Part shown: piece after piece, positions 8,025-16,180 of the stretch | Position numbering within the stretch: the first letter of the stretch is position 1 | Layout: every line of letters starts with the position of its first letter | From: Bacillota bacterium | GTDB taxonomy: Bacteria > Bacillota > Clostridia > Tissierellales > Peptoniphilaceae | DNA length: 25,297 nucleotides | Direction: 5' to 3' | Assembly (NCBI GenBank): GCA_023393815.1 | Contig: JAEXBU010000076.1 | Coordinates: 1 to 25,297 of the forward strand | Position numbers and translations under genes: made by a program | The notes under the pieces: model-generated | The model's database searches: none | Told to the model about the DNA's origin: nothing | The model's input: the letters and a program-made list of their open reading frames with translations, nothing else

Positions 8025-9338
8025 TTATTCATCTTCTTCCCCCTCCTTCGCGGGGACGTCATTTTGAGGCAAGGTATGGATTTCTTCCATTGCCTCCGTT
8101 TCTTCCGCGTCGGCGAATAGATTCGACAGATCCATGCCCGTAAGGCCGACGATGCTGGCGAAATTATCCACCGCCTTCGGTTCGTAAGACGTTGTGCTCT
8201 CGTCACCAGAGAAATCCGCTTCCATCGTTTCTTCCACTTCTGCCTGCGTGCTTTCGAAATACGCTTTAAAGTCATCCTTATCCAGATTCAAAGAATCCAG
8301 GTATTCGCTAAATTGCGTTTCCGATTTAATGTCGATTTTCCAATTGGTCAGCTTTGCAGCAAGGCGCGCATTTTGCCCTTCTTTTCCGATGGCCAGAGAA
8401 AGCTGATAGTCCGGAACGACGACCATTGCTGACTTTTCCCGTTGATTAATGAATACTTCAACTACTTTCGACGGGCTCAAGGCGTTGCCGATAAATGTGG
8501 CGATGTCCGATTCCCAAATGACGATGTCGATTTTTTCGTCGTGTAATTCGTCGACGATTGTTTTTACGCGACTTCCCTTAAATCCGACGCAGGCACCTAA
8601 GGGATCCACTTCGTCGTCTTTACTGAACACGGCGATTTTTGTGCGGCTGCCCGCTTCCCGCGCGATAGAAAATATTTCGACGATTCCGTCGTGGATCTCA
8701 GGTACTTCTAATTCGAAAAGGCGCCGAACCAGGTTCGGGTGACTTCTCGAAAGAACGATTTGAGGACCTTTCGGTTGTCGATTGACTTCCAGGACCAGCA
8801 TTTTATAGCGATCCCCTTGGTGGTACGATTCACCTTGGATTTGCTCGGATATAGGCAAGATTGCTTCCGTCTTTCCTAAATCGACGAATACATTTCCTTT
8901 TGTTACGCGCTGCACGTCACAAGTGATGATTTCATTTTCCCGATCGGCATAGTCATCATAGATAACGTCGCGTTCGGCATCTTTAATCCGTTGGATGACT
9001 ACCTGTCTCGCCGTTTGGGCAGCGATGCGGCCGAATTTTTCCGGTTCGATCTTTTCGTAGTAGGTGTCCCCTACTTCTAAACGGGGGTTTTCCTTACGGG
9101 CATCGTCTATGCTGATTTCCGTATTGTGGTCATAGACTTCCTCCACTACATCCTTTTCGGCAGCTAAAGAAATCTCTCCCGTTTCTCGATTGATTTCGAC
9201 GATTACATTTTGAGAAGTGCCGAAATTTTTCTTGTAACTGGACATAAGCGCCGTTTCCAACGCTTCGATGATGACGTCTTCGGGAATTCCTTTTTCGCTT
9301 TCTAATTGCCTCAGAGCTAAGATAAACTCTTCATTCAT
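8025..9338 (-). CDS. nusA: Transcription elongation/termination factor NusA
   Basis: Binds RNA polymerase, promotes pausing and intrinsic termination. The 437-residue protein has the N-terminal polymerase-binding domain (MNEEFILALRQLESEKGI), an S1 domain about 133-200 (ITCDVQRVTKGNVFVDLG), KH1 with GACVGFKGSRVKTIVDEL (248-265) and KH2 with LAIGKEGQNARLAAKL (315-330). After about residue 345 comes an acidic tail of some 90 residues rich in E, D and S; Bacillota NusA usually ends soon after KH2, so this product is longer than usual. AGGAGG lies 13 bases before the ATG, a stretched spacing. No better start codon is available, and the N-terminus matches the family. Confidence 0.97.
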   Translation of the reverse strand: MNEEFILALRQLESEKGIPEDVIIEALETALMSSYKKNFGTSQNVIVEINRETGEISLAAEKDVVEEVYDHNTEISIDDARKENPRLEVGDTYYEKIEPEKFGRIAAQTARQVVIQRIKDAERDVIYDDYADRENEIITCDVQRVTKGNVFVDLGKTEAILPISEQIQGESYHQGDRYKMLVLEVNRQPKGPQIVLSRSHPNLVRRLFELEVPEIHDGIVEIFSIAREAGSRTKIAVFSKDDEVDPLGACVGFKGSRVKTIVDELHDEKIDIVIWESDIATFIGNALSPSKVVEVFINQREKSAMVVVPDYQLSLAIGKEGQNARLAAKLTNWKIDIKSETQFSEYLDSLNLDKDDFKAYFESTQAEVEETMEADFSGDESTTSYEPKAVDNFASIVGLTGMDLSNLFADAEETEAMEEIHTLPQNDVPAKEGEEDE

Positions 9339-9355
9339 TGTTTTTTCTTTGCCTC

Positions 9356-9817
9356 CTAAAATTCAATGACCTGTCGCATTAATGAGATGGATTTCGAATC
9401 AAAGGTGACAATATTTCCATCTTCTGTTCGAATATCGACGGTATCGTCGCTGTAATCCGCTAAGATACCCAAAAATTCTTTTTGGTCGTTTACTTTTTGG
9501 TAGAGGTGAACCTCGACCTTGTTTCCCTTATTTCGACGGTAGTCGTCCTTTGTACGGATGGGTCGATCCAGCCCGGGCGACTGCACCTCCAACGTATATT
9601 TTCCGTCGAATAGATCTTTTCCATCGATCCTTTCGTCGATGGATCGTGAAATATCGGCACAGTCGTCGATTCGTACGCCTTTTGGATGGAACACGGTAAC
9701 TACGATCCGCGATGGATTTTTGTTCGTGATTTCCACTTCTACGACTTCGTACCCTTTGTCCGCTGCCGCTTTTTCCGCGGCTGAAGAAACAATCGCACGA
9801 ACTTGAGAATGTTTCAA
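9356..9817 (-). CDS. rimP: Ribosome maturation factor RimP
   Basis: Cytoplasmic 30S assembly factor, first gene of the rimP-nusA-rnpM-infB block. The 153-residue product has the two-domain RimP pattern: VSSAAEKAAADKGYEVVEVEI, FHPKGVRIDDCADISRSIDERID, YTLEVQSPGLDRPIRTKDDY and a C-terminal Sm-like beta domain. An ATG at 9832 is in frame, but it lies in the T tract of the upstream terminator, and its next codons (GGA GGT GAG) are themselves a near-perfect SD. That SD is seven bases before a TTG at 9815-9817, which gives MKHSQVRAIV, the usual RimP beginning. I therefore choose the TTG start. Confidence 0.94.
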   Translation of the reverse strand: MKHSQVRAIVSSAAEKAAADKGYEVVEVEITNKNPSRIVVTVFHPKGVRIDDCADISRSIDERIDGKDLFDGKYTLEVQSPGLDRPIRTKDDYRRNKGNKVEVHLYQKVNDQKEFLGILADYSDDTVDIRTEDGNIVTFDSKSISLMRQVIEF

Positions 9818-9831
9818 GAACTCACCTCCCA

Positions 9832-9863
9832 TAAAAAACTAGAGTGGTGGACCCACTCTAGTT
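9832..9863 (-). terminator. Intrinsic terminator / attenuator between polC and rimP
   Basis: Minus-strand hairpin with a perfect 11-bp stem, AACTAGAGTGG (9853-9863) against CCACTCTAGTT (9837-9847), a 5-base loop, and directly after it TTTTTT. It lies in the leader of rimP, with the T run ending a few bases from the rimP SD. It would stop polC readthrough and also transcripts from the promoter at 9885-9913. Confidence 0.88.
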
Positions 9864-9884
9864 CTAATCGTCTATCTCCTTCTT

Positions 9885-9913
9885 AGTATATCACATTTCG
9901 CCTAAACCGCCAA
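9885..9913 (-). promoter_or_regulatory. Promoter for rimP-nusA-infB operon
   Basis: Minus-strand TTGGCG (9908-9913, 4 of 6 to -35), a 17-base spacer, and TATACT (9885-9890, 5 of 6 to -10) with TGA directly before it, giving an extended -10. The TGA is the polC stop codon. Predicted transcription would start about 15 bases before the terminator hairpin. Confidence 0.6.
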
Positions 9914-12900
9914 TAAGATCCATCATGCTTAATTGATTGTCTTTCGGTATGCCGCGCAGAGCACCGTGAGATTGGAGGGTTTCGACAACAATTTTTGACG
10001 CGCCGGTTCGCTTAATCATATCCTCAATGGAAAGGAACGGTCGTTTGTTTACTTCCTTGTAAATCTCCTTGGCCACGGTATGACCGATACCGGGAAGCGA
10101 ACCGATCGGCAACAACACTTTCCCTTCATAGACGGAAAACCGCTCGTAATGGGATGCCTCGAGATGAATCGGCTCAAAGGCGTATCCCCTTGCCAACATT
10201 TCCATGACAACGCGAAGGATTGGCAGTTCCGACAATTCCTTTTTTGTGGCTTCGTCGTTTCCTTCGATCCACTCCATATGACGCTTAATTCTTTCGACGC
10301 CGCTTACTAACAAATCGCCGTTTAACTCCGATAACTTCGTCGTAAAGTAGGCAGCGTAGAAAGCCAACGGGTAGTGGACTTTATACCAGGCAATACGAAT
10401 ACTCGTCATAACGTAGGCTACGGCGTGGGCACGGGGAAACATATACTTGATTTTTTCACAACTGTCGAAGTACCAGCCGGGTACATCCAAGGTTTTCAGC
10501 ACATCCATGTACTTTCCCGGCAGCCCCCGCCCCTTGCGCACCGATTCCATAGTATCAAAAGCCACCTTATTTTCGGCGCCGGCAACGATTAAATAATTCA
10601 TAATATCTTCCCGCGTACTGATTACCTCGGAAAGCGTCGCTTTGTTCGAGTGTACCAATTCTTGAGCGTTTCCGGTCCATACGTCGGTACCATGAGAAAG
10701 CCCCGAAATATTTACGAGCTCCCCGAAGGTCGAAGGTTTCGTATCCAATAACATTCGCACGACAAAATCGGTACCGAATTCAGGAATGCCCAGCGTGCCC
10801 GTCGGCGTAGTGAAGATGGATTCGTCGATCTTTAATGCCTTCGTTGAGGTAAACAAACTCATAACATCGGGATCGTCCATGTCGATTTCATCCATGGCGA
10901 CGCCGGTTAAATCTTCGAGCATACGAAGAATCGTGGGCGCGTCGTGACCAAGGATATCTAATTTCAATATATTTTCACTGATCGAATGGTAATCGAAGTG
11001 TGTTGTAATGACATTTTTTTTCTTTTCATCAGCCGGGTACTGAATGGGCGTAAAGTGATGAATATCCTCGTCTTTCGGCACGATCATAATACCGCCCGGG
11101 TGCTGACCGCTGGTCCGCTTAACTCCTTCGATTCCCTTGGCCAGTCGAAGAATTTCCACCGGATTCTTTACCATGTTGTTTTCTTCGATAAATTTTTTTA
11201 CCAAACCAAAGGCAGTCTTTTCCGCCAACGTACCGATGGTTCCCGCTCGAAAGACGTAACCCTCGCCGAAATAATCTTCGATAAATTTATGAGCCGTCGG
11301 CTGGTATTCGCCGGCGAAATTTAAGTCGATATCCGGCTCTTTGTCTCCGTAAAAACCTAAAAATACTTCAAAAGGAATTTTGTGGCCATCGCGAGTGAGC
11401 GGCGCACCGCAGACGGGACAATTTTTTTTCGGCAAATCAAACCCCGTGCTGATATTTCCATCGTCGATAAATTCGCTGTATCGGCAGTGGCCGCAAACAT
11501 AATGAGGCATGAGGGGATTTACTTCTGTAATTCCGGTCATCGTCGCCACAAAGGATGAGCCGACCGATCCGCGGGAACCGACATAGTATCCGTCAGCATT
11601 GGATTTTTTTACGAGCTGTTGCGCTATTTTGTACATGACCGCATAGCCGTTTCCGATGATGCTTTCCAGTTCTGTATTTAGACGATCTTCCACGATTTTC
11701 GGCAAGGGGTCACCATAAATCGCTTTGGCCCGGTTAAATGCGTCGGTTTTTAAATCTATATCGGCATTTTTGATTTTTGGCGGATATTTTCCCGAAGGGA
11801 TTGGAGGGAATACGTCGATGCTTTCCGCCACAAGCCTCGGATTGTCGATGACGATTTTCTCCGCTTCTTCTCCTAAAAAGGAAAAAGCCTCGAGCATTTC
11901 ATCGGTCGTCATCAAATATGCACCCTTGTTAGTAAAGGGACGGCCGCGAAATTTCGAATACTCTAGAATTTGAAGGAATTCTTCATCTTCTGCATTTAAG
12001 TAACGCACGTCCGACGATGCGATCACGGGCAGATTCATACTTTTTGCGAAGGCCATGAAATATCGAATCATGTCGCAGGCGTCCGCTTCGTTTCGCAAAA
12101 GCCCATCGGCGAACGCTCTTCCGTATCGGGACGGCGGAGCTAGCTCAATGTAGTCTATCTTGGATGCGATGGACTTCAATTCATTTTCCGAAGCGCCGCG
12201 CAAATAGGCGTCAATTAATTCGCCTTCCTCGCCACCCGATCCGATGATGAAATTCTCTTTGTTCTTCAGAACTTCCGATTCAAACATACGGGCCGTGCGA
12301 AAGAAGTGATCCATGTGCGACTTGGAGACCAAGCGGTACATGGCCGTTAGACCTTCCAAGTTTTTGGGAAAGATCGTCCACTTCGTTGGAAAAGATTTCT
12401 CCGGCGCTTGTAATTTTAACTTGTTAAAATCTTTCTGTGTTTTTACTCCTAATTTTGCAGCCATGCGTCCCAAATGAATAAATAATTCGGCCGTGGCTTC
12501 GGCGTCATTCACCGCTCGATGCGCACCTTGAAGATTGATGCCGAAGCGTTTCGCCAACGTCCCGAGTTTATAATTTTTAACGTGAATATCCAGAGATCGC
12601 GCCAAGAGCAATGTGTCGATGGTTGGATAAGGTATTTTGTCTTTTCGTCGAAATTCAATAAATCGGGAGTCAAAGGATGCATTATGGGCTACTAAAATGC
12701 TGTCTCCGATGAACTCTTCAAATCTTGGTAAAACCACGTCGATGGAATCGGCATCTGCCACCATATCATCGGTAATATTTGTCAGCTCCACTACCCTCCG
12801 GGGGATCGGACGTTTCGGATTTACAAATGTGGAGAAACGTTCGGTAATTCGTCCTTTTTCAATTTTTACGGCGCCAATTTCCGTGATTTCGTCGTAACGC

Positions 12901-14111
12901 GGGGAAAATCCCGTAGTTTCCAAATCGAAAACAACGTAACTGTTTCCATAGTCAGCCTGTCCGGGATTTTTAAAAATCGTTTCACAGTCGTTTACCACAT
13001 CGGCGTCGACGCCATACAAAATGCGAATGCCATGTTTTTTCGACGCACTCATGGCGTCGGGATACCCTTGCACTACGTTATCGTCTGTAATCGCAATCGC
13101 TTCGTGGCCCCAAGCCTTTGCCTGCTTGGCAAATTCTTCGATGGTGTTGGTGCCGTCCATATTGCTCATCTTTGTATGAAGATGAAATTCGATGCGCTTC
13201 TTCGGATTTTGATCTACGCGTTTTTTCTTTGGCGACAATTTTATATTTTTTGCGACAATGTTTTCTCGCCGATCAAAACTATCAAAATCATATTTTCCGT
13301 GTACTGCCACTGTATTTCCCGTTGAAAAGGTTGCAGCGAAGGAATCTGCTTCCTTGTTCTTTACAAAGGCTTTGACGTTTGTGCTGTCCGTGCCGTCATA
13401 GATGGAAAGAGTAAACAGCGTCTTGTCATTTTTAATGGGACGTCGATCGCGATCGAAAATCGATCCGATGATCGTTACTATTTCACCATTTTTACATCGG
13501 TTTAAGGAAGTAGGTGCTTCAAAAGTGTCTTTACCGTAAAGATACGGTTCTTCTTCCCCTTCGTTCGCCTCCACGCGTTGCATCGGCGGATCCGATTTAA
13601 AATCGTCGCAAAAAACCGACTCCTCACTTTCCACGATGGCATCCAGTGTCTGCAGTTTGCACGTTTCTTCCAAACATAAACAGTCCAAAAAGTAGTGTTG
13701 GCCCGTTATTTCTTCCAACCGTTGTTCGATTTCCATGGACAATACGCTTCTTTCCACTGTCGTATTGGGCACATGGAGTGTGATACGACTTTCTTTTAGT
13801 GAAAAGTTTTCCCTGGTGAGCCAAGCTTCGGAGGAAGGAATGGATGTTTTTAGAAAATCAAAGATTTCATTTTCCGAATAGGAGACCGGGTCCTTTTTTT
13901 TCTTCGCATACAACACGCGGCAGGAACATGACGGATAGCACGCGGACAAGAGGCGGTCAAACTCCTCGCGCCATTCCCCTTCTTCACAGCCCATGTGAAG
14001 AACCAATTCGGACCTATCCCGACGATAGATGATTTTATTTACAGGCAAAGATTCTTTCAAAAGAAAATCCATCAGGGCGCGCTCTGACGGATGGCTGCTT
14101 TGATCAATCAC
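9891..14111 (-). CDS. polC: DNA polymerase III alpha subunit, PolC type
   Basis: Main replicative polymerase of low-G+C Gram-positives with built-in proofreading. The 1406-residue protein has an OB-fold region about 205-295. A PHP domain starts near 306 (EFHLHTKMSNMDG, H310/H312) and is split by a DnaQ-like exonuclease at about 390-555: D396/E398 in FDLETTG, D481 in HNASFDSRF, H531 and D536 in HRAVNDAEAT. The polymerase core has GSRGSVGSSF (846-855), a zinc knuckle (C873, C876, C898, C901) and catalytic aspartates in EPDIDLNF (D927, D929) and LDILGHD (D1052). A helix-hairpin-helix and C-terminal tail follow. All catalytic motifs are present. The start is GTG at 14109-14111, overlapping the ispG stop, with AAAGGG seven bases upstream. 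Length is close to B. subtilis PolC. Confidence 0.98.
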   Translation of the reverse strand: MIDQSSHPSERALMDFLLKESLPVNKIIYRRDRSELVLHMGCEEGEWREEFDRLLSACYPSCSCRVLYAKKKKDPVSYSENEIFDFLKTSIPSSEAWLTRENFSLKESRITLHVPNTTVERSVLSMEIEQRLEEITGQHYFLDCLCLEETCKLQTLDAIVESEESVFCDDFKSDPPMQRVEANEGEEEPYLYGKDTFEAPTSLNRCKNGEIVTIIGSIFDRDRRPIKNDKTLFTLSIYDGTDSTNVKAFVKNKEADSFAATFSTGNTVAVHGKYDFDSFDRRENIVAKNIKLSPKKKRVDQNPKKRIEFHLHTKMSNMDGTNTIEEFAKQAKAWGHEAIAITDDNVVQGYPDAMSASKKHGIRILYGVDADVVNDCETIFKNPGQADYGNSYVVFDLETTGFSPRYDEITEIGAVKIEKGRITERFSTFVNPKRPIPRRVVELTNITDDMVADADSIDVVLPRFEEFIGDSILVAHNASFDSRFIEFRRKDKIPYPTIDTLLLARSLDIHVKNYKLGTLAKRFGINLQGAHRAVNDAEATAELFIHLGRMAAKLGVKTQKDFNKLKLQAPEKSFPTKWTIFPKNLEGLTAMYRLVSKSHMDHFFRTARMFESEVLKNKENFIIGSGGEEGELIDAYLRGASENELKSIASKIDYIELAPPSRYGRAFADGLLRNEADACDMIRYFMAFAKSMNLPVIASSDVRYLNAEDEEFLQILEYSKFRGRPFTNKGAYLMTTDEMLEAFSFLGEEAEKIVIDNPRLVAESIDVFPPIPSGKYPPKIKNADIDLKTDAFNRAKAIYGDPLPKIVEDRLNTELESIIGNGYAVMYKIAQQLVKKSNADGYYVGSRGSVGSSFVATMTGITEVNPLMPHYVCGHCRYSEFIDDGNISTGFDLPKKNCPVCGAPLTRDGHKIPFEVFLGFYGDKEPDIDLNFAGEYQPTAHKFIEDYFGEGYVFRAGTIGTLAEKTAFGLVKKFIEENNMVKNPVEILRLAKGIEGVKRTSGQHPGGIMIVPKDEDIHHFTPIQYPADEKKKNVITTHFDYHSISENILKLDILGHDAPTILRMLEDLTGVAMDEIDMDDPDVMSLFTSTKALKIDESIFTTPTGTLGIPEFGTDFVVRMLLDTKPSTFGELVNISGLSHGTDVWTGNAQELVHSNKATLSEVISTREDIMNYLIVAGAENKVAFDTMESVRKGRGLPGKYMDVLKTLDVPGWYFDSCEKIKYMFPRAHAVAYVMTSIRIAWYKVHYPLAFYAAYFTTKLSELNGDLLVSGVERIKRHMEWIEGNDEATKKELSELPILRVVMEMLARGYAFEPIHLEASHYERFSVYEGKVLLPIGSLPGIGHTVAKEIYKEVNKRPFLSIEDMIKRTGASKIVVETLQSHGALRGIPKDNQLSMMDLIGGLGEM

Positions 14112-15160
14112 TTGTGATCCCTTTCTATTAAGTCGATGAGTGTGTCTAAAAGTTCCGTTTCCGGCACGGTTTGAACCACTTTCCCTTTCTTAAAGATAAC
14201 ACCTCGACCGTTTCCGCCTGTTATACCGTAGTCGGCTTCTTGGGCTTCTCCCGGCCCGTTGACGCGACAACCCATGATGGCAACCTTTCCTTGAAAATCC
14301 AGGGTCTTAAATCGCTCTTCCGCCTCTTTCACCATATCAATAAGGTTGATCTCCGTACGACCGCACGTAGGGCAGGCGACAATGTCGATGCCCTCTTGCC
14401 GCAGACCTAAACTTTTTAAAATCGCTTTGGCGCATTCCACTTCCTCTACGGGATCGCCGGTTAAAGATACCCGCATGGTATCGCCAATACCTTCTTCGAG
14501 TAAGGCCCCCATGCCGACGGCGGATTTGACAATGCCGTTCATACCTGCCCCTGCTTCAGTAATGCCTAAATGTAAAGGATGGTCCGAAACTTTGGAAAAT
14601 GCGCGGTAACTTTCAATGGACTGGCGAACGTTGGATGACTTTAACGAGACCTTTATCATCTCAAATCCAAATTTTTCCAAGGTGGCTATTTCATCCAACG
14701 CGGATTCTACAATGGACCGAGGGTTGACGCCGTGGTATTTTTCAATAAATGACGGCTTAACGGATCCAGAATTTACGCCGATGCGAATGGAAATACCGCG
14801 GGACTTTGCTGCCTCTACCACTTCCCTTACCTTCCAATCTTCGCCGATATTTCCCGGGTTAATGCGCAAACCGTGTACGCCGTGTTCCAATGCGTAAAGA
14901 GCCAATCGGTAATCGAATTGAATGTCGGCGATGACGGGAATCGAAATGGCCGGAATAATTTTGTCTAAAGCCTCGGCATCCTCCAAGTCGTTGACCGCCA
15001 CGCGAATAATGTCGCATCCGGCATCTTCCAAACGATGAATTTGTCGAGTCGTCGATAAGACATCTTTCGTTTTCGTATTGGTCATGGATTGAATGCTAAC
15101 AGGTGCGCCGCCACCGATCAGCACGTCGCCAACGGCAATTTGTCTCGTAGAATTTGACAC
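14108..15160 (-). CDS. ispG: (E)-4-hydroxy-3-methylbut-2-enyl-diphosphate synthase (IspG/GcpE)
   Basis: Iron-sulfur enzyme of the MEP isoprenoid pathway that converts methylerythritol cyclodiphosphate to HMBPP. The 350-residue product has the TIM-barrel start VGDVLIGGGAPVSIQSMTNT, GCDIIRVAVNDLEDAEAL and GLRINPGNIG. The [4Fe-4S] domain has VACPTCGRTEINL and MGCRVNGPGEAQEADYG supplying three cysteines. The open frame extends 14 codons further into rseP, but AAAGGA stands seven bases before a GTG at 15158-15160. That start leaves a 13-base gap after rseP, so I choose it. The substrate flows towards the polyprenyl products used by UppS, encoded just upstream. dxr, usual in this cluster, is not here. 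Confidence 0.95.
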   Translation of the reverse strand: MSNSTRQIAVGDVLIGGGAPVSIQSMTNTKTKDVLSTTRQIHRLEDAGCDIIRVAVNDLEDAEALDKIIPAISIPVIADIQFDYRLALYALEHGVHGLRINPGNIGEDWKVREVVEAAKSRGISIRIGVNSGSVKPSFIEKYHGVNPRSIVESALDEIATLEKFGFEMIKVSLKSSNVRQSIESYRAFSKVSDHPLHLGITEAGAGMNGIVKSAVGMGALLEEGIGDTMRVSLTGDPVEEVECAKAILKSLGLRQEGIDIVACPTCGRTEINLIDMVKEAEERFKTLDFQGKVAIMGCRVNGPGEAQEADYGITGGNGRGVIFKKGKVVQTVPETELLDTLIDLIERDHK

Positions 15161-15173
15161 ATTATCGTCCTTT

Positions 15174-16172
15174 CTAATGGAAAAATCGTGCGATGTCGCC
15201 AAAAATAGTTACATAAATCATCAGGCTGAAGAGGAGGACAAAACTGGCGACGGAAAGGCCCTGTTCTACCCGCGCATTCACAGGTTTTCCTGTTACACCT
15301 TCGATCAAAAGAAAGACGAGCTTGCCTCCATCCAGGGCAGGAATGGGGAGCAAGTTCATAAAACCTAAGTTTGCCGATATATATGCCGTGATAAACAGAA
15401 GCGAACCGAAACCGTACCTGGCAGAATCGCCGATGATTTTCACTACGCCCACGGGGCCGGACAAGTTGTCGACGCCTAAGTTTCCCGTAAAAAGTTTCCC
15501 CAGCACGTCGAAAATCGTGACGATGACTTTTCCGGTCATGGAAATGCCGTCGCCGATAGCTCGCACAGGATGTTTTTCATTGCTCGGTTGAATTCCGACG
15601 ATACTACGACCTTCTTTTCTAACAGGCGTCACACGAATGGACTTGCTCGTACCTTTTCGTTCGACGCCAATCGTAATTTCCTCTTCCGATGCAGCAACAG
15701 TTTTCGAAAAATCGTCCCAATCGGCGACTTTTTTTCCATCAACGAAACGAATTTCGTCACCTGCTTGTATGCCCGCTTTTGCCGCAGGAGAACCGGGCAA
15801 CACGGTTTTCACCGTGCGCGTCGGGTAGCCGGTAATAATGAGAAACAACGTAAAAGCTACAACGGCCAATACGAAGTTCATCCCCGCCCCACTAACGATC
15901 ACTGCCGCGCGTTTCCATAAACTTGCATTGTTGAAGGATCGAGGATCGTCAGATGCTTCTTCTTCTCCTTCCATGGCGACGTAGCCGCCGATGGGAAGGG
16001 CCCTGAGACTGTATTGTGTTTCTTCGGTTTGTTTTTTCAGAAGTAAAGGTCCCATGCCGATTGCGTATTCATTTACCCGTATGCCTACGGCCTTTGCCAC
16101 GGCGAAGTGACCGAATTCATGTAGGGCGATAATGAGTACAAAAACAAACAAAGAACCCAAAAGGGTAGTCAT
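15174..16172 (-). CDS. rseP: Site-2 intramembrane zinc metalloprotease RseP
   Basis: Membrane protease of the M50 family that cleaves transmembrane segments, typically of anti-sigma factors or signal-peptide remnants (RasP in B. subtilis). The 332-residue product has HEFGH at 18-22 in the first membrane helix, with both zinc histidines and the catalytic glutamate. A second hydrophobic segment is near 90-115 (VSGAGMNFVLAVVAF), followed by a single PDZ domain around 118-190. The NLLPIPALDGGK motif carrying the third zinc ligand is followed by a last membrane helix. SD AGGAGG overlaps the cdsA stop, which suggests coupling. Its substrate is not visible here. Confidence 0.95.
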   Translation of the reverse strand: MTTLLGSLFVFVLIIALHEFGHFAVAKAVGIRVNEYAIGMGPLLLKKQTEETQYSLRALPIGGYVAMEGEEEASDDPRSFNNASLWKRAAVIVSGAGMNFVLAVVAFTLFLIITGYPTRTVKTVLPGSPAAKAGIQAGDEIRFVDGKKVADWDDFSKTVAASEEEITIGVERKGTSKSIRVTPVRKEGRSIVGIQPSNEKHPVRAIGDGISMTGKVIVTIFDVLGKLFTGNLGVDNLSGPVGVVKIIGDSARYGFGSLLFITAYISANLGFMNLLPIPALDGGKLVFLLIEGVTGKPVNARVEQGLSVASFVLLFSLMIYVTIFGDIARFFH

Positions 16173-16180
16173 ATAACCTC

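Noticed and set aside
9845..9880. Possible leader peptide in the rimP leader: AAGGAG seven bases before an ATT codon, nine codons ending in the hairpin
   Set aside because: ATT starts are very rare and there is no ATG, GTG or TTG at the right place; the AAGGAG may be chance.
10986..11324. Plus-strand open frame of 112 codons inside polC
   Set aside because: Antisense to the intact polymerase core of PolC; no ribosome-binding site.
15570..15920. Plus-strand open frame of 116 codons
   Set aside because: Antisense to the PDZ part of rseP, whose frame is clear and continuous; composition is typical of a shadow frame.
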